64,000 nt of DNA from Paenimyroides ummariense (GCF_900115115.1 NZ_FOVI01000004.1:1-64000), one strand, 5' to 3'; shown: positions 9,499 through 19,065, counted from the stretch's first letter. Numbers and translations are program-made. The notes: generated from the sequence alone by a model not told the origin.

Positions 9499-10731
9499 AT
9501 GAAAACCTTATTTTACAATATAAAAGAACTTTTTCAGGTTCGCGAAAACAATCAATCCATATTAAAAGGAAGTGAAATGAAAGAACTTCCTTCAATAAAA
9601 AATGCATTTTTAGTGGTTGAAGATGATCTAATTGCAGATTATGGATCAATGGAAAATGCACCGAAAGATTTTGACGAATCGGTTGACGTTTCGGGTAAAA
9701 TGATTATGCCAAGTTATATTGACAGTCACACGCATATTGTGTATGCAGGCAATCGTGAACAGGAATTTGTTGATAGAATTAATGGTTTAAGTTATGATGA
9801 AATTTATAAACGTGGTGGCGGAATTTTAAATTCGGTAGAAAAGTTGCGCAATGCTTCTGAAGACGAATTGTATAGAGATGCAGCTGCTCGTTTGGAAGAA
9901 TTAATTGCTTTAGGAACCGGAGTTATTGAAATTAAATCGGGATACGGTTTAAGTTTAGAAGCCGAATTAAAAATGTTACGGGTGATAAAGAAATTACAAG
10001 AGAATTATCCTGTAAAAATAAAAGCAACTTTTTTAGGTGCGCATGCCATACCACCTGAATTTAAAGGAAATCAGGCTGGTTTTGTTGATGCTATTTGTAA
10101 CGAAATGATTCCTGAAATCGCCAAATTAGGCTTGGCAGATTATGTTGATGCTTTCTTGGAAACCGGATATTTCACCGTTGATGAAACTCGAAAAATAATT
10201 CAAACAGCTACAAAATTTGGTTTAAAATCAAAAATCCATATCAATCAGTTTACTGCGATTAACGGAATTGAAATGTGTGTGGAAGAAAACGTACTTACGG
10301 TAGATCATTTGGAAGTAGTGGAAGATGTTGATATTGAAGCTCTGAAAAAAGGAAACACCATTCCAGTGGCATTGCCAACTTGTTCTTATTTTATATCGAT
10401 TCCTTACACACCTGCACGTAAATTGTTGGATGCGAATTTGCCATTGGTAATTGCATCAGATTACAACCCGGGAACCACACCAAGCGGAAATATGAATTTT
10501 GTGGTGGCTACATCGTGCATAAAAATGAAATTGACTCCTGAGGAAGCTTTTAACGCTGCGACTTTAAACGCTGCTTATGCGTTGGAAGTTGAAAACGAAT
10601 ACGGAAGTATCACAAAAGGAAAAAAAGCATCGTTTTTTATCACAAAACCCATACATTCTATTTACGCCATTCCGTATAATTTCGGTAGCGATTTAATAGA
10701 AACGGTATATTTAAACGGAAAAAAGCAATAA
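9499..10731 (+). CDS. hutI: Imidazolonepropionase
   Basis: 410 aa from the chosen ATG, exactly the usual size. It is a metal-dependent amidohydrolase that converts 4-imidazolone-5-propanoate to N-formimino-L-glutamate, step 3 of histidine degradation. Metal ligands and active-site motifs: DSHTHIVYAGNRE near the N terminus, KSGYGLS, GAHAIP, IHINQF and ASDYNPGT. Start set at MKTLFYNIKEL (9499) because the -7 box lies in the upstream extension. The next gene on the same strand is the formimidoylglutamase; hutH and hutU are not in this window. Confidence 0.93.
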   Translation: MKTLFYNIKELFQVRENNQSILKGSEMKELPSIKNAFLVVEDDLIADYGSMENAPKDFDESVDVSGKMIMPSYIDSHTHIVYAGNREQEFVDRINGLSYDEIYKRGGGILNSVEKLRNASEDELYRDAAARLEELIALGTGVIEIKSGYGLSLEAELKMLRVIKKLQENYPVKIKATFLGAHAIPPEFKGNQAGFVDAICNEMIPEIAKLGLADYVDAFLETGYFTVDETRKIIQTATKFGLKSKIHINQFTAINGIEMCVEENVLTVDHLEVVEDVDIEALKKGNTIPVALPTCSYFISIPYTPARKLLDANLPLVIASDYNPGTTPSGNMNFVVATSCIKMKLTPEEAFNAATLNAAYALEVENEYGSITKGKKASFFITKPIHSIYAIPYNFGSDLIETVYLNGKKQ

Positions 10732-10736
10732 AAAAA

Positions 10737-10765
10737 CACACCGATAATCTTGGATTATCGGTGTG
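10737..10765 (+). terminator. Hairpin between hutI and hutG
   Basis: Perfect 13-bp inverted repeat CACACCGATAATC, loop TTG, GATTATCGGTGTG, directly after the hutI stop. It is flanked by A runs on both sides, so on the + strand it lacks the usual T tract; it may act as a 3' stabilising hairpin or a weak terminator. The rest of the 214-bp gap to hutG is AT-rich with no gene. Confidence 0.6.
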
Positions 10766-10945
10766 AAAAAAAATAGTTATGAAAAAGATTTTTATATAAT
10801 CGAAATTAATATCGATATATATTTACCTATTACAAAGTTAATAATAAATCATTAATTTTGAACAAGATAACGTATGTTAAATTTTAAAAAAGTATAAATA
10901 ATACTTATAACGGTTGATTTTACTAAGATTTCTTATACCCATTCA

Positions 10946-11986
10946 ATGGAAAATTTTGAATACTTTAACACAAACACTTTATCGCAGCATTTAGTTTTAA
11001 GAAAAGACGAAACCAAGTTCGGCGAAAAAATTAAATATCCTTCTAATCAAGGAGTTAGCTTGAACGATTTTATAAATGATACCAACGCGTCATTTATAAT
11101 TTTTGGTATTAAGGAATTTGCAGGAATAAAGGCAAATTTTGGCAGAATGGGCACCACGCACAGTTGGGACGTTTTTTTATCGTCGTTTTTGAATATTCAA
11201 AACAATAAATACTTAAAAGCATCAAATGTTGCAGTAATTGGATGTTTGAATTATAAAGATTACAATGCCGAAGTAGAACAGTTAGATCCGAATGATCCTT
11301 CTCAATTAAATCGACTATATGAAATCGTATCAGAAATTGATAAAGATGTTACCTACTTAAATACGCTGATTCATCGTGCGGGTAAAAAGGCGATCGTAAT
11401 TGGTGGCGGACATAACAATGCTTACGGAAATATAAAAGGATTGGCGTTGGCAAAAGGAAAAAGCATAAATGTGGTGAATTTTGATGCCCATACCGATTTT
11501 CGAGCGATGGAAGGTCGTCACAGCGGCAACGGATTTTCGTATGCTTTTAACGAGGGATTTTTAGATACGTATTGTGTTTTTGGTGCACATGAAAATTATT
11601 TAAACAAATACATGTTACATCAATTTAAAGATCAGCCCGAAAAACTGAAGTTATTTACTTTTGAAGACTTAAAGGTTCGATTTGAAAAAGATTTCATCAC
11701 CAGCATAAACAATGTAAATAAGCTGATAAAAAACAAACCGTACGGGATTGAAATTGATGTAGATGCAGTTGAAAATATTGCAAGCAGTGCTATGTCATCA
11801 AGCGGTTTTTCAGTTACAGAAGCTCGTCAGTTTGTAAATCTTACAGCAAATAATATAAATGCGAGTTATCTGCATTTGTGCGAAGGTTCTGCAAGTTTAG
11901 GCACATCGCCTGCAAATATGTTAGGTAAATTTTTAACCTATTTGGTAACCGATTTTATTAAAGCACAGCTGCCTTACGTTAAATAA
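10946..11986 (+). CDS. hutG: Formimidoylglutamase (arginase/ureohydrolase family)
   Basis: 346-aa ureohydrolase. The dinuclear Mn site is complete: GGGHNNAYG, NFDAHTD and EIDVDAVE. Position beside hutI points to hydrolysis of N-formimino-L-glutamate to glutamate and formamide, the last step of histidine degradation, more than to arginase or agmatinase. The C-terminal half is family-typical (LHLCEGSASL). A 213-bp gap from hutI suggests a separate or attenuated transcript. Specificity is inferred from context. Confidence 0.82.
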   Translation: MENFEYFNTNTLSQHLVLRKDETKFGEKIKYPSNQGVSLNDFINDTNASFIIFGIKEFAGIKANFGRMGTTHSWDVFLSSFLNIQNNKYLKASNVAVIGCLNYKDYNAEVEQLDPNDPSQLNRLYEIVSEIDKDVTYLNTLIHRAGKKAIVIGGGHNNAYGNIKGLALAKGKSINVVNFDAHTDFRAMEGRHSGNGFSYAFNEGFLDTYCVFGAHENYLNKYMLHQFKDQPEKLKLFTFEDLKVRFEKDFITSINNVNKLIKNKPYGIEIDVDAVENIASSAMSSSGFSVTEARQFVNLTANNINASYLHLCEGSASLGTSPANMLGKFLTYLVTDFIKAQLPYVK

Positions 11987-11992
11987 ATTTTC

Positions 11993-13141
11993 ATGCAATT
12001 ATCTGTCGTTATCTTAAATTACAATGTGAAGCACTTTTTAGAAATCTGTGTAAAAAGTGTTCAAAAAGCTATTGAAAACCTCAATGGTGAAATTATTGTT
12101 GTGGATAATGCTTCTACCGATGGATCAAAGGAAATGATGCAAACCATTTTCCCAGACGTTACTTATTTGTATCAGACAGAAAATGCTGGTTTTCCCAAAG
12201 GAAATAATATTGGAGTTGATCATGCAAAAGGCGAATTCATTTGTATTTTAAATCCGGATACTATTGTTGCGGAAGATACCTTTGAAGTTTTATTGAAAGA
12301 ATATCAATCACTGAAAGATCCCGGAATTTTAGGTTGCAGATTGATCGACGGGTCGGGCAAATTTCTTCCCGAAAGTAAGCGCGGAGTGCCTACACCTTGG
12401 GTTGCATTTACAAAAGTAGCATCGTTATATAAAATCTTTCCAAAATCAAAATGGTTTAATAAATACTACGCACAACATATTTCTGAAAACGAAACAGGAG
12501 AAACAGATATTCTTGTCGGTGCTTTTATGTTTATGAAAAGAGATATTTACTTGGAAGTTGGTGGGTTCGATGAAGGATGTTTTATGTATGCCGATGATAT
12601 AGATTTAAGCTATATGGTTTCGAAAACAGGCTTGCAGAATTATTACGTTCCAAAAACTACTGTGATTCATTTTAAAGGTGAAAGTACCTTGAAAGACGGT
12701 AAATATATGATGCGCTTTAAAGAAGCCATGCAGTTTTTTTATCAAAAGCATTTTAAAACATCGTGGTGGTTCAACAGTATTATGAATATTGGAATTGCAT
12801 TGTTCGCTTTTAAAAAGAAATCAGAAAAAAGCAATACAACCAACTTTACAGATCATTATATTTTGGTAACCAATAACGCAGCTATTTATCAAAGTGTTGT
12901 GAATAAGGTTGATAAACCGTTAGATTGGGTTTATTTTTTAGATGATATCGAAACGATAAATCAGCCTGATAAAAATATCGAAGTTTTAATTGATAGCGAA
13001 TCAATTAGTTATAAAGATTATATACGATTTATCAATCAAAATCAAAAAACTAATAAATCGTTTAAAATTCGAGCTTTAAATTCCGATTTTTTCATTGGAA
13101 GCAATGATAAAAACGATAGGGGAGAAATTTTATCTTTCTAA
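11993..13141 (+). CDS. Family 2 glycosyltransferase
   Basis: 382 aa. It has a GT-A fold with the N-terminal SVVILNYNV, VVDNASTDGS and the aspartate motif LNPDTIV (nucleotide-sugar/metal binding), then a segment DILVGAFMFMKRDIYLEVGGFDEGCFMYADDIDLSYM typical of rhamnosyltransferase-like WbbL/WcaA enzymes. A C-terminal domain of about 100 aa beyond residue 280 is of unclear role. It follows hutG by 6 bp, so it is probably co-transcribed although not functionally linked to histidine use. Likely works on cell-surface polysaccharide or lipid-linked sugars. Confidence 0.82.
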   Translation: MQLSVVILNYNVKHFLEICVKSVQKAIENLNGEIIVVDNASTDGSKEMMQTIFPDVTYLYQTENAGFPKGNNIGVDHAKGEFICILNPDTIVAEDTFEVLLKEYQSLKDPGILGCRLIDGSGKFLPESKRGVPTPWVAFTKVASLYKIFPKSKWFNKYYAQHISENETGETDILVGAFMFMKRDIYLEVGGFDEGCFMYADDIDLSYMVSKTGLQNYYVPKTTVIHFKGESTLKDGKYMMRFKEAMQFFYQKHFKTSWWFNSIMNIGIALFAFKKKSEKSNTTNFTDHYILVTNNAAIYQSVVNKVDKPLDWVYFLDDIETINQPDKNIEVLIDSESISYKDYIRFINQNQKTNKSFKIRALNSDFFIGSNDKNDRGEILSF

Positions 13142-13186
13142 CCATTAAAAATTTTAAATAAACAGGTAAATAGTCTTAAAAATTAC

Positions 13187-13194
13187 TATTTTTG
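13187..13194 (+). promoter_or_regulatory. -7 box of the E2 gene
   Basis: TATTTTTG, 37 bp upstream of the ATG at 13232, in the gap after the glycosyltransferase. Confidence 0.5.
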
Positions 13195-13231
13195 TAATAC
13201 TTTAATCTAAATACAACTCTTTACTAAAAAT

Positions 13232-14542
13232 ATGGCAAAGTTTGAATTAAAATTACCTAAAATGGGTGAAAGCGTTGCAGAGGCAACCATTACAAATTGG
13301 GTAAAAAATGTTGGAGATACTGTTGAACAAGACGAAACAATTGTTGAAGTAGCTACCGATAAAGTTGATAGTGAAGTACCTACCGAAGTTAGTGGGAAAA
13401 TTATTGAAATTTTATTTCAGAAAGATGATGTTGTTCAGGTAGGGCAAACCATTGCTATTATTGAAACAGAAGGCGGTGATGCTGCACAACCAAGTGCTGC
13501 ACCTGCAAAAGAAGAAGTTTCGGTTGAAAAAGTAGAGAAAACAGTAACACAGGCACAAGAAACTGTTGAAGCTGCCGATTTTAATGCATCGGAAAAATTT
13601 TTCTCGCCTTTAGTTAAGAATATTGCAAAAGAAGAAGGTATTTCTATTGCCGAATTAGAAGCAATTAACGGAACAGGAAAAGATGGTAGAATTACCAAAA
13701 CAGATATATTAGATTACGTTAAAAACAGAGGTTCGCAACCAGCGGCAGCTCCGGTTCAACAAACATCTGCTCCAGCTCCGGCTCAAACTTCACAGCCAGT
13801 TGCAAGTAAAGCGGCTCCGGTTTCTGTAAACGGACAAGACGAGATTGTAGAAATGGATCGTATGCGTAAAATGATTGCGCACCACATGGTTCAATCAGTT
13901 CAAACATCGGCTCACGTTCAGTCGTTCATCGAAGTTGATGTTACAAACATCGTAAACTGGAGAAACAAAACTAAAAATGCTTTTGAGAAGAGAGAAGGAG
14001 AGAAGCTTACTTTTACGCCGATCTTTATGGAAGCAGTTGCAAAAGCCTTGAAAGATTTTCCAATGATGAATATTTCGGTTGATGGTGACTACATCATTAA
14101 ACGTAAAAATATTAATTTAGGAATGGCAGCGGCTTTACCAAACGGAAATTTAATTGTTCCTGTAATTAAAAATGCAGACCAATTGAATTTAGTTGGAATG
14201 GCAAAAGCGGTTAACGATTTAGCAGACCGTGCAAGAAAAGGTAAATTAAAACCAGACGATACACAAGGCGGAACGTACACCGTTACAAACGTTGGTACAT
14301 TTGGTTCTGTTTTTGGTACACCAATCATCAGTCAGCCACAAGTAGGTATTTTAGCGTTGGGAGCTATTAGAAAAGTTCCTGCAGTTATTGAAACTCCTGA
14401 AGGCGATTTCATTGGTATCCGTCAAAAAATGTTCTTATCGCATTCTTATGACCACCGCGTTGTTGATGGTTCATTAGGCGGACAGTTTGTTCAAAGAGTA
14501 GCACAATATTTAGAATCTTTTGATCCTAACAGAGATATTTAA
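13232..14542 (+). CDS. Dihydrolipoyllysine acyltransferase (E2) of a 2-oxo acid dehydrogenase
   Basis: 436 aa with domains in order: lipoyl domain (about 1-77, lipoylated Lys in EVATDKVDSEV), Ala/Pro-rich linkers, peripheral subunit-binding domain (about 125-165, FFSPLVKNIAKEEG...GTGKDGRITKTDIL), and catalytic domain (about 205-436) with SYDHRVVDGSLGG holding the HxxxDG active site. It transfers the acyl group from lipoamide to CoA. The likely partner is the fused alpha/beta E1 at 36035-38011, which suggests a branched-chain 2-oxo acid dehydrogenase, though pyruvate or 2-oxoglutarate specificity cannot be excluded by reading. Monocistronic, with its own promoter and terminator. Confidence 0.85.
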   Translation: MAKFELKLPKMGESVAEATITNWVKNVGDTVEQDETIVEVATDKVDSEVPTEVSGKIIEILFQKDDVVQVGQTIAIIETEGGDAAQPSAAPAKEEVSVEKVEKTVTQAQETVEAADFNASEKFFSPLVKNIAKEEGISIAELEAINGTGKDGRITKTDILDYVKNRGSQPAAAPVQQTSAPAPAQTSQPVASKAAPVSVNGQDEIVEMDRMRKMIAHHMVQSVQTSAHVQSFIEVDVTNIVNWRNKTKNAFEKREGEKLTFTPIFMEAVAKALKDFPMMNISVDGDYIIKRKNINLGMAAALPNGNLIVPVIKNADQLNLVGMAKAVNDLADRARKGKLKPDDTQGGTYTVTNVGTFGSVFGTPIISQPQVGILALGAIRKVPAVIETPEGDFIGIRQKMFLSHSYDHRVVDGSLGGQFVQRVAQYLESFDPNRDI

Positions 14543-14548
14543 AAAGTA

Positions 14549-14579
14549 AAAATCCCGAAGTGAAAACCTCGGGATTTTT
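14549..14579 (+). terminator. Terminator after the E2 gene
   Basis: AAAATCCCGA / TCGGGATTTT inverted repeat with a T tract. A runs on the 5' side make it usable from both strands, so it probably also ends the btuB-btuG transcript. Confidence 0.85.
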
Positions 14580-14600
14580 CGTTTAATAAATTAAGTGTTT

Positions 14601-15614
14601 TTAAAATTTATAAAAACCGTTGGTTCCTATACCGCCGGCAAATTCTTTAACAACGCTACCGTCTTCTTTATAAATAACAATTTTAGAATTATCTACAAAG
14701 CCATTTGCATCAGAAGTAAAAATAGTTCCGTTAATTACATTAAATCCGTAGAATACAGAAAAATCTGCTCCTTGGGCAACATCAAACAATTTTGTACCTG
14801 CAGCAGTTAAAGAGTTACTCATTTTATAAACTCCGGTTCCAGCTGTATAATAAAGGTTCGATCCTTCTGCAACAATATTGCGCGCAATAGGCTGATCTAA
14901 AACTTTTGTTGCTGTAATACTTGTGTTATTTACCACAGAAACACTTGTTGTAGTTGCGTTAGCACTCAACGCATATACAAATTGTCCGTTAGTAGAAATT
15001 CCGCTAATAGCCTTATCAAAAGCAATATCAACAGTATTGGTGTCGTTTGCAGGATTAATCACTTCAATCGCCATTCCTCCACTATAAAAACCATTAGCAG
15101 TATAAATATAGTCACCAACAACAACGATATTTTCAGACGTATGGTTTAACTCAATTTCTTTTATAAAAGCAAAAGTTTCGGCATTATAAACATTTACCGA
15201 TGCTTTATTTAAACTGGTAACATACAATTTGTTGTTTTTAACAACGGCATATCTCGGCGAACTTAAACCTTGGGTAATCGTGTAAACCGATTTAAATGTT
15301 TTCTTGTTAACCACTTCAATCGTGTTTGAATTATTCACAACAATGTAAACATACTTATCTGTAACAACCATTGATTGCGAAACATCGCCTAACGCACGAC
15401 CGTTTGTTGTTGTAAAAATATCGTTTGTTATTGTTGTTAAACCGTTATTAATGTATGACGTTGATGCGTTTCCTTTTGTAAAATTTCCTTCGTTTGATAC
15501 AAAAATACCGTCTAAATATTTTTCGTCAGGATTTACAGGAACTGTGTTGTCATCAGAATTACTACAGCTGTATAAAAGTGTTACAGCAAACATTGGAGCT
15601 AAAATTTTTTTCAT
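14601..15614 (-). CDS. BtuG-like surface lipoprotein, seven-bladed YncE-type beta-propeller (DUF5074 type)
   Basis: 337-aa lipoprotein: signal peptide then lipobox LLYSCSNSDD (Cys16) and an acidic stretch after the Cys, the pattern used for surface export in Bacteroidota. The mature part is all beta, with repeated segments such as DKYVYIVVNNSNTIEVVNKKT, NNKLYVTSLNKASVNVYNAET and NGQFVYALSANATT, as in YncE/BtuG propellers. It starts 1 bp after the btuB stop, in the same riboswitch-controlled transcript. In Bacteroides, BtuG caps BtuB and captures cobalamin; that role is inferred here from operon, fold and riboswitch. Confidence 0.75.
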   Translation of the reverse strand: MKKILAPMFAVTLLYSCSNSDDNTVPVNPDEKYLDGIFVSNEGNFTKGNASTSYINNGLTTITNDIFTTTNGRALGDVSQSMVVTDKYVYIVVNNSNTIEVVNKKTFKSVYTITQGLSSPRYAVVKNNKLYVTSLNKASVNVYNAETFAFIKEIELNHTSENIVVVGDYIYTANGFYSGGMAIEVINPANDTNTVDIAFDKAISGISTNGQFVYALSANATTTSVSVVNNTSITATKVLDQPIARNIVAEGSNLYYTAGTGVYKMSNSLTAAGTKLFDVAQGADFSVFYGFNVINGTIFTSDANGFVDNSKIVIYKEDGSVVKEFAGGIGTNGFYKF

Positions 15615-15615
15615 T

Positions 15616-17457
15616 TTAAAACTTTTTAATTAATTGTATATGATAATTTCTGCCAGGCATCACGCGTTCTGGCATGTTTGTATAAACCGTATTGGCAGCA
15701 TTTTTTATTTTTAGGTTGATGATAAACGGATTTTTCTTGAATTTAATTTTTTGCTGAATATCAATATCAACTATTCCATAAGCATCTAAAGCACTTGCTT
15801 TATCATTTGATGCAGTTGTAAAAATTTCGTCCACATATAAGAATGATGGTACAATGCTGAAATTTTTATAACCGTAAAAAAGTTGCACATTAAACTTATG
15901 CAAAGGTGTATAAGTAAGCTGTTTTTCTGTTTTTTTGTCGATGGATCTGGTATAACCGTAATTTGAATTAAACTGAACCAAATGATTATTCCATTGTTTT
16001 TTCAGGTTCAAAAATACGTCGGCACCATAAATAGTAACTTCATCAACATTGTTAGCTTCCCAAAAACCGGCGTTCGTAGGAATCCATCGAATCATGTTTG
16101 TAATTGATGTATAATAAGTTGATATATTAAAAGTTACTGATTTATATTTGAAGTTATGGTTTATATCGAACTGATGACTTGTTTCGGGTTTTAAATTTAA
16201 ATTTCCGCCCTGTTGCCAGTACAAATCGTTGAAAGTTGGTATGCGGTAATTTTTAGATGAATTTACTTTTAACTGATACAATTCGGTGTTGTAATAAAGT
16301 CCTGCCGAAAACAAAAACGGATTTTCGTAATCTTTTGCCATTTCATTTTTTGCACCCACTTCAATTCCTAACCGATTGGTAAAATCATAATTTCCTAAAA
16401 CACTTACAGCAAAAATTTCTTGTGTTGAAAATGGCAAACCCGAACCTTGCCCTTCGCCAGTTGTTTTTTGATACTCTAAAAATCCTGACAATTTAAAATT
16501 CTGTAGAACGTTGTAAAAACTTTCGTTCTTAAAATATAAAGTGTTTGCTTTTCCGCCCGATTTACTATTAGTAGGCAACTGATCAAAATAAGAATATGAT
16601 TCTTTGATGTTTGCTGCGTAAAACGTGTTTAAAAACCGATTGGTTTTATAGTGCCATTTTAACAGATTTCGATTGTAGTTATTCTGATATTTTGTCTTGG
16701 TCTGATATGGTGTTTGCAATGCAAAATGACGGTCATCATTATAGCTTGACGAGTAAAATTCAATCGTATTTTTGGTGTTTACTTTGTAGGCAAGTTCCGC
16801 ACCAAAATCGGTATTGAAAAACTGACCGTTTATGTTTTTACGATTTTTTCCGATCCATTCATAATCATTATCGCTTTTATTATAACCAAAATGTGCATTC
16901 ACCGCAAATTTATCAAACCCTGTCGAAATTTTATAATGAATTCCCTGCGTATTAAAACTGCCATAATTCAATTGAATTTCATTTTCGGTAATCTTGTTAA
17001 ATTGCAATTGGTTGTTCAAATGTATTGTTCCGCCAATAGCACTGCTTCCGTACAAAACGCTTCCGCCACCTGGTTTTACAACAATATTATCGTAACTTTT
17101 AAAAGCTGTAGAATTAAAATCGGTCTGACCTAAAAGTGCCGAATTGATCTTAATTCCATTCCATAAAACACTGGTCTGTTGCGATGTTGTTCCTCGAAAA
17201 GACGGCGAACTTACCATTCCGTAACCGTTTTCCTTAAAATATAGTGTAGTGTTTTTCTGAAGAAAATCAGTAAATGTGCCAACGCTGTTTTCAACCAAAG
17301 AATCGTTTAAAACAATGGAATTCTGTGATTTAGACTGATTAGAAATTTTACTTTTTTCAATAATAAGTTCGTCTAATTCAATAGAAGAATTACTCTGCGA
17401 ATACGCAATGTAGCTAAAAGTTGAAAAAAATAAAGAATAAACGATCGCTTTGTTCAT
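15616..17457 (-). CDS. btuB: TonB-dependent cobalamin receptor
   Basis: 613-aa outer-membrane receptor of BtuB size. Signal peptide (about 1-20, ending SYIAYSQ), a TonB-box-like N-terminal segment (ELDELIIEK), plug domain (about 45-150; SFRGTTSQQTSVLWNGI, GGGSVLYGSSAIGG) and a 22-strand barrel ending in the aromatic residue Phe. There is no CarboxypepD_reg (SusC-type) N-terminal domain. A cobalamin riboswitch lies directly upstream, which makes B12 or a related corrinoid the likely substrate. First gene of the btuB-btuG transcript. Confidence 0.88.
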   Translation of the reverse strand: MNKAIVYSLFFSTFSYIAYSQSNSSIELDELIIEKSKISNQSKSQNSIVLNDSLVENSVGTFTDFLQKNTTLYFKENGYGMVSSPSFRGTTSQQTSVLWNGIKINSALLGQTDFNSTAFKSYDNIVVKPGGGSVLYGSSAIGGTIHLNNQLQFNKITENEIQLNYGSFNTQGIHYKISTGFDKFAVNAHFGYNKSDNDYEWIGKNRKNINGQFFNTDFGAELAYKVNTKNTIEFYSSSYNDDRHFALQTPYQTKTKYQNNYNRNLLKWHYKTNRFLNTFYAANIKESYSYFDQLPTNSKSGGKANTLYFKNESFYNVLQNFKLSGFLEYQKTTGEGQGSGLPFSTQEIFAVSVLGNYDFTNRLGIEVGAKNEMAKDYENPFLFSAGLYYNTELYQLKVNSSKNYRIPTFNDLYWQQGGNLNLKPETSHQFDINHNFKYKSVTFNISTYYTSITNMIRWIPTNAGFWEANNVDEVTIYGADVFLNLKKQWNNHLVQFNSNYGYTRSIDKKTEKQLTYTPLHKFNVQLFYGYKNFSIVPSFLYVDEIFTTASNDKASALDAYGIVDIDIQQKIKFKKNPFIINLKIKNAANTVYTNMPERVMPGRNYHIQLIKKF

Positions 17458-17499
17458 TTGTTTAACCTTTTCTCCGAAGGCGAAATCAATTAGTAATCA

Positions 17500-17668
17500 T
17501 TAGGCAGGTCTCCTGGCTTGCTTCTTGTTTTTGCCTTCCCAAAAAAATTCAGTGGCGTAGTTAAAAACAAAAGTTCGTTACAAACAAAGCTTACAGTTGC
17601 GGGAACAGCATAGGAATTAAAAAAATCGCACCTATTTCCCTATTAATGCAAAAAATTGCAACCTAATA
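17500..17668 (-). promoter_or_regulatory. Cobalamin (AdoCbl-type) riboswitch
   Basis: Read on the minus strand, the order of conserved blocks is that of the cobalamin riboswitch: GGGAAATAGGTG, then GCTGTTCCCGCAACTGTAAG, GCCACT, GGGAAGG and GCAAGCCAGGAGACCTGCC. All are near-consensus (B12 box, J6/3 core and 3' P-element). It lies between the promoter at 17674-17704 and the btuB start at 17457, so B12 should repress btuB-btuG. The 40-nt stretch between the aptamer and the ATG is short, suggesting control of translation initiation by sequestration. Confidence 0.95.
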
Positions 17669-17673
17669 TCTGG

Positions 17674-17704
17674 CAAAAGTACTCTATTTTATCAATATTG
17701 CAAA
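17674..17704 (-). promoter_or_regulatory. Promoter of the riboswitch-btuB-btuG transcript
   Basis: On the minus strand: TTTG (17701-17704), 19-bp spacer, TACTTTTG (17674-17681). Exact fit to the Bacteroidota consensus, placing transcription start close to 17667, right at the aptamer 5' end. Confidence 0.75.
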
Positions 17705-17779
17705 TTAAAGTTTGTAATACAAGTTCTACAAAAAAATAGTATTATTTAAATTATCTTTAAAATTATGAATAGAACCACA

Positions 17780-18541
17780 ATGAAAACACTTTTAAATGTG
17801 ATTTTTGTTTTATTGACGATAAATTCTTTTTCGCAGAAAATTGATTTTGAAACAGAGAAAAAAATCATCAGAGAAACTTTAAGTCAGTATTTAGATACAA
17901 GTCCAAATTCGGTTGCAAGTTATATCAAAGGAAAAAAAGGATATGAAATGTTGCAGTTTGCCTATAAAATGGGAATTGTAAAGGAAGAAGATTCTATTAA
18001 AAAGCAAGAACTTGTTCATATTTTAGTAGATAGTTTGGATTATATTTCCAACAGTATTTCGGCAGAATTAAAAAATAGAAAAATTCGAGTGAAAATAAGC
18101 GATACACTTTATGCTTATCAGTACAAACCATTAAACAACGATCTTCGAAAAAATGCAGATTGGGATGACAATTATAATAATTTGCTTGATGATTTTAAGT
18201 ATAATAATATGGCACGGTTGGATACGATTATTGGCGAAGAATACATCGATTTAATTAAAAGGCAGATACATTATAAAGGCACTGACAAATTATTTTCGGT
18301 TAAAGAATTAGATAATTCGTACTATAAGTTTACAGCAGAAAATGATTCGTGTAATGACGAATATTGTTTTAAGGCAGAAAAAGTTTATCGCACCGTATTC
18401 AACGATTCTTTTACAAAAGGTTGCTATTTGTTTTCGTTTAAATGTAGAGACAATCAAATTTGCCGGAATTTTATTTTTATACGAAAAGAACAAAATCAGT
18501 GGATTTATGTAGATGATTATCCGTCTTGGATTGTTGATTAA
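17780..18541 (+). CDS. Secreted protein of unknown function
   Basis: I do not recognise it. 253 aa from the Met that opens a signal peptide (MKTLLNVIFVLLTINSFSQ, cleavage near SFSQ-K); an in-frame ATG lies 15 bp upstream. The mature part is hydrophilic with an alpha-helical N half (residues 30-110) and a C half with possible disulfide cysteines (NDSCNDEYCFKAEK, KGCYLFSFKCRDNQICRNF) ending in a strand motif NQWIYVDDYPSW. Divergent from btuB but without the riboswitch. A TATCTTTA box lies at 17752. Probably periplasmic or exported. Confidence 0.65.
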   Translation: MKTLLNVIFVLLTINSFSQKIDFETEKKIIRETLSQYLDTSPNSVASYIKGKKGYEMLQFAYKMGIVKEEDSIKKQELVHILVDSLDYISNSISAELKNRKIRVKISDTLYAYQYKPLNNDLRKNADWDDNYNNLLDDFKYNNMARLDTIIGEEYIDLIKRQIHYKGTDKLFSVKELDNSYYKFTAENDSCNDEYCFKAEKVYRTVFNDSFTKGCYLFSFKCRDNQICRNFIFIRKEQNQWIYVDDYPSWIVD

Positions 18542-18792
18542 TGGTAAATTGATAGTGCTCAAAATCGGGTGCCTTTGTGCAGCAAGGCTTGCCTAACAGA
18601 AAAGGCAGAAGAGTTTTATCAAAATCTTTGCAGAATTCATATACAAGACAAAAATATCGCTAATTTTAGAGTAGTTAATCATGAATTTTATAATTAAAAA
18701 TTTGATTTTTAGCAACTTAAATTTAACTATATTATTTGTGATTGACTAATTTTTTGAAAATTATTAATCAAACTAAGGTTTATAGATAAAAT

Positions 18793-19065
18793 ATGAAATT
18801 AATTGTAATCAAAATAGAAAATGGAGTAAAACGTATTAACAATCAAAATGTTGATGAAGTTATTAAGGGATTAAACCCAAATTTTATAGATGTAAAAGAA
18901 ATTAAGAGGATTTTTGAAGAAATTAATTCAGAAGAGGATTTAATTGATGAGTTAAAGAAAATATCTAATAAAAGGACGCTCTCAACAATTTTAAGATATA
19001 TCGTACACATAGGAAATTTATCGATTTATCACGCAAATTTAATATTAGATAAAGTATTAATTTGA
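18793..19065 (+). CDS. Small protein of unknown function
   Basis: 90-aa soluble, charged, helix-rich protein (MKLIVIKIENGVKRINN...). No recognisable domain. It has strong coding character (continuous frame, Lys/Glu/Ile composition like its neighbours) but no neighbour that explains it. The 251-bp gap before it contains no gene; a weak inverted repeat TGCCTTT / AAAGGCA lies at 18570-18607. Confidence 0.5.
   Translation: MKLIVIKIENGVKRINNQNVDEVIKGLNPNFIDVKEIKRIFEEINSEEDLIDELKKISNKRTLSTILRYIVHIGNLSIYHANLILDKVLI

Noticed and set aside
10737-10765. Riboswitch or attenuator between hutI and hutG
   Set aside because: Only one simple hairpin is visible, without an aptamer-like core or a leader peptide.
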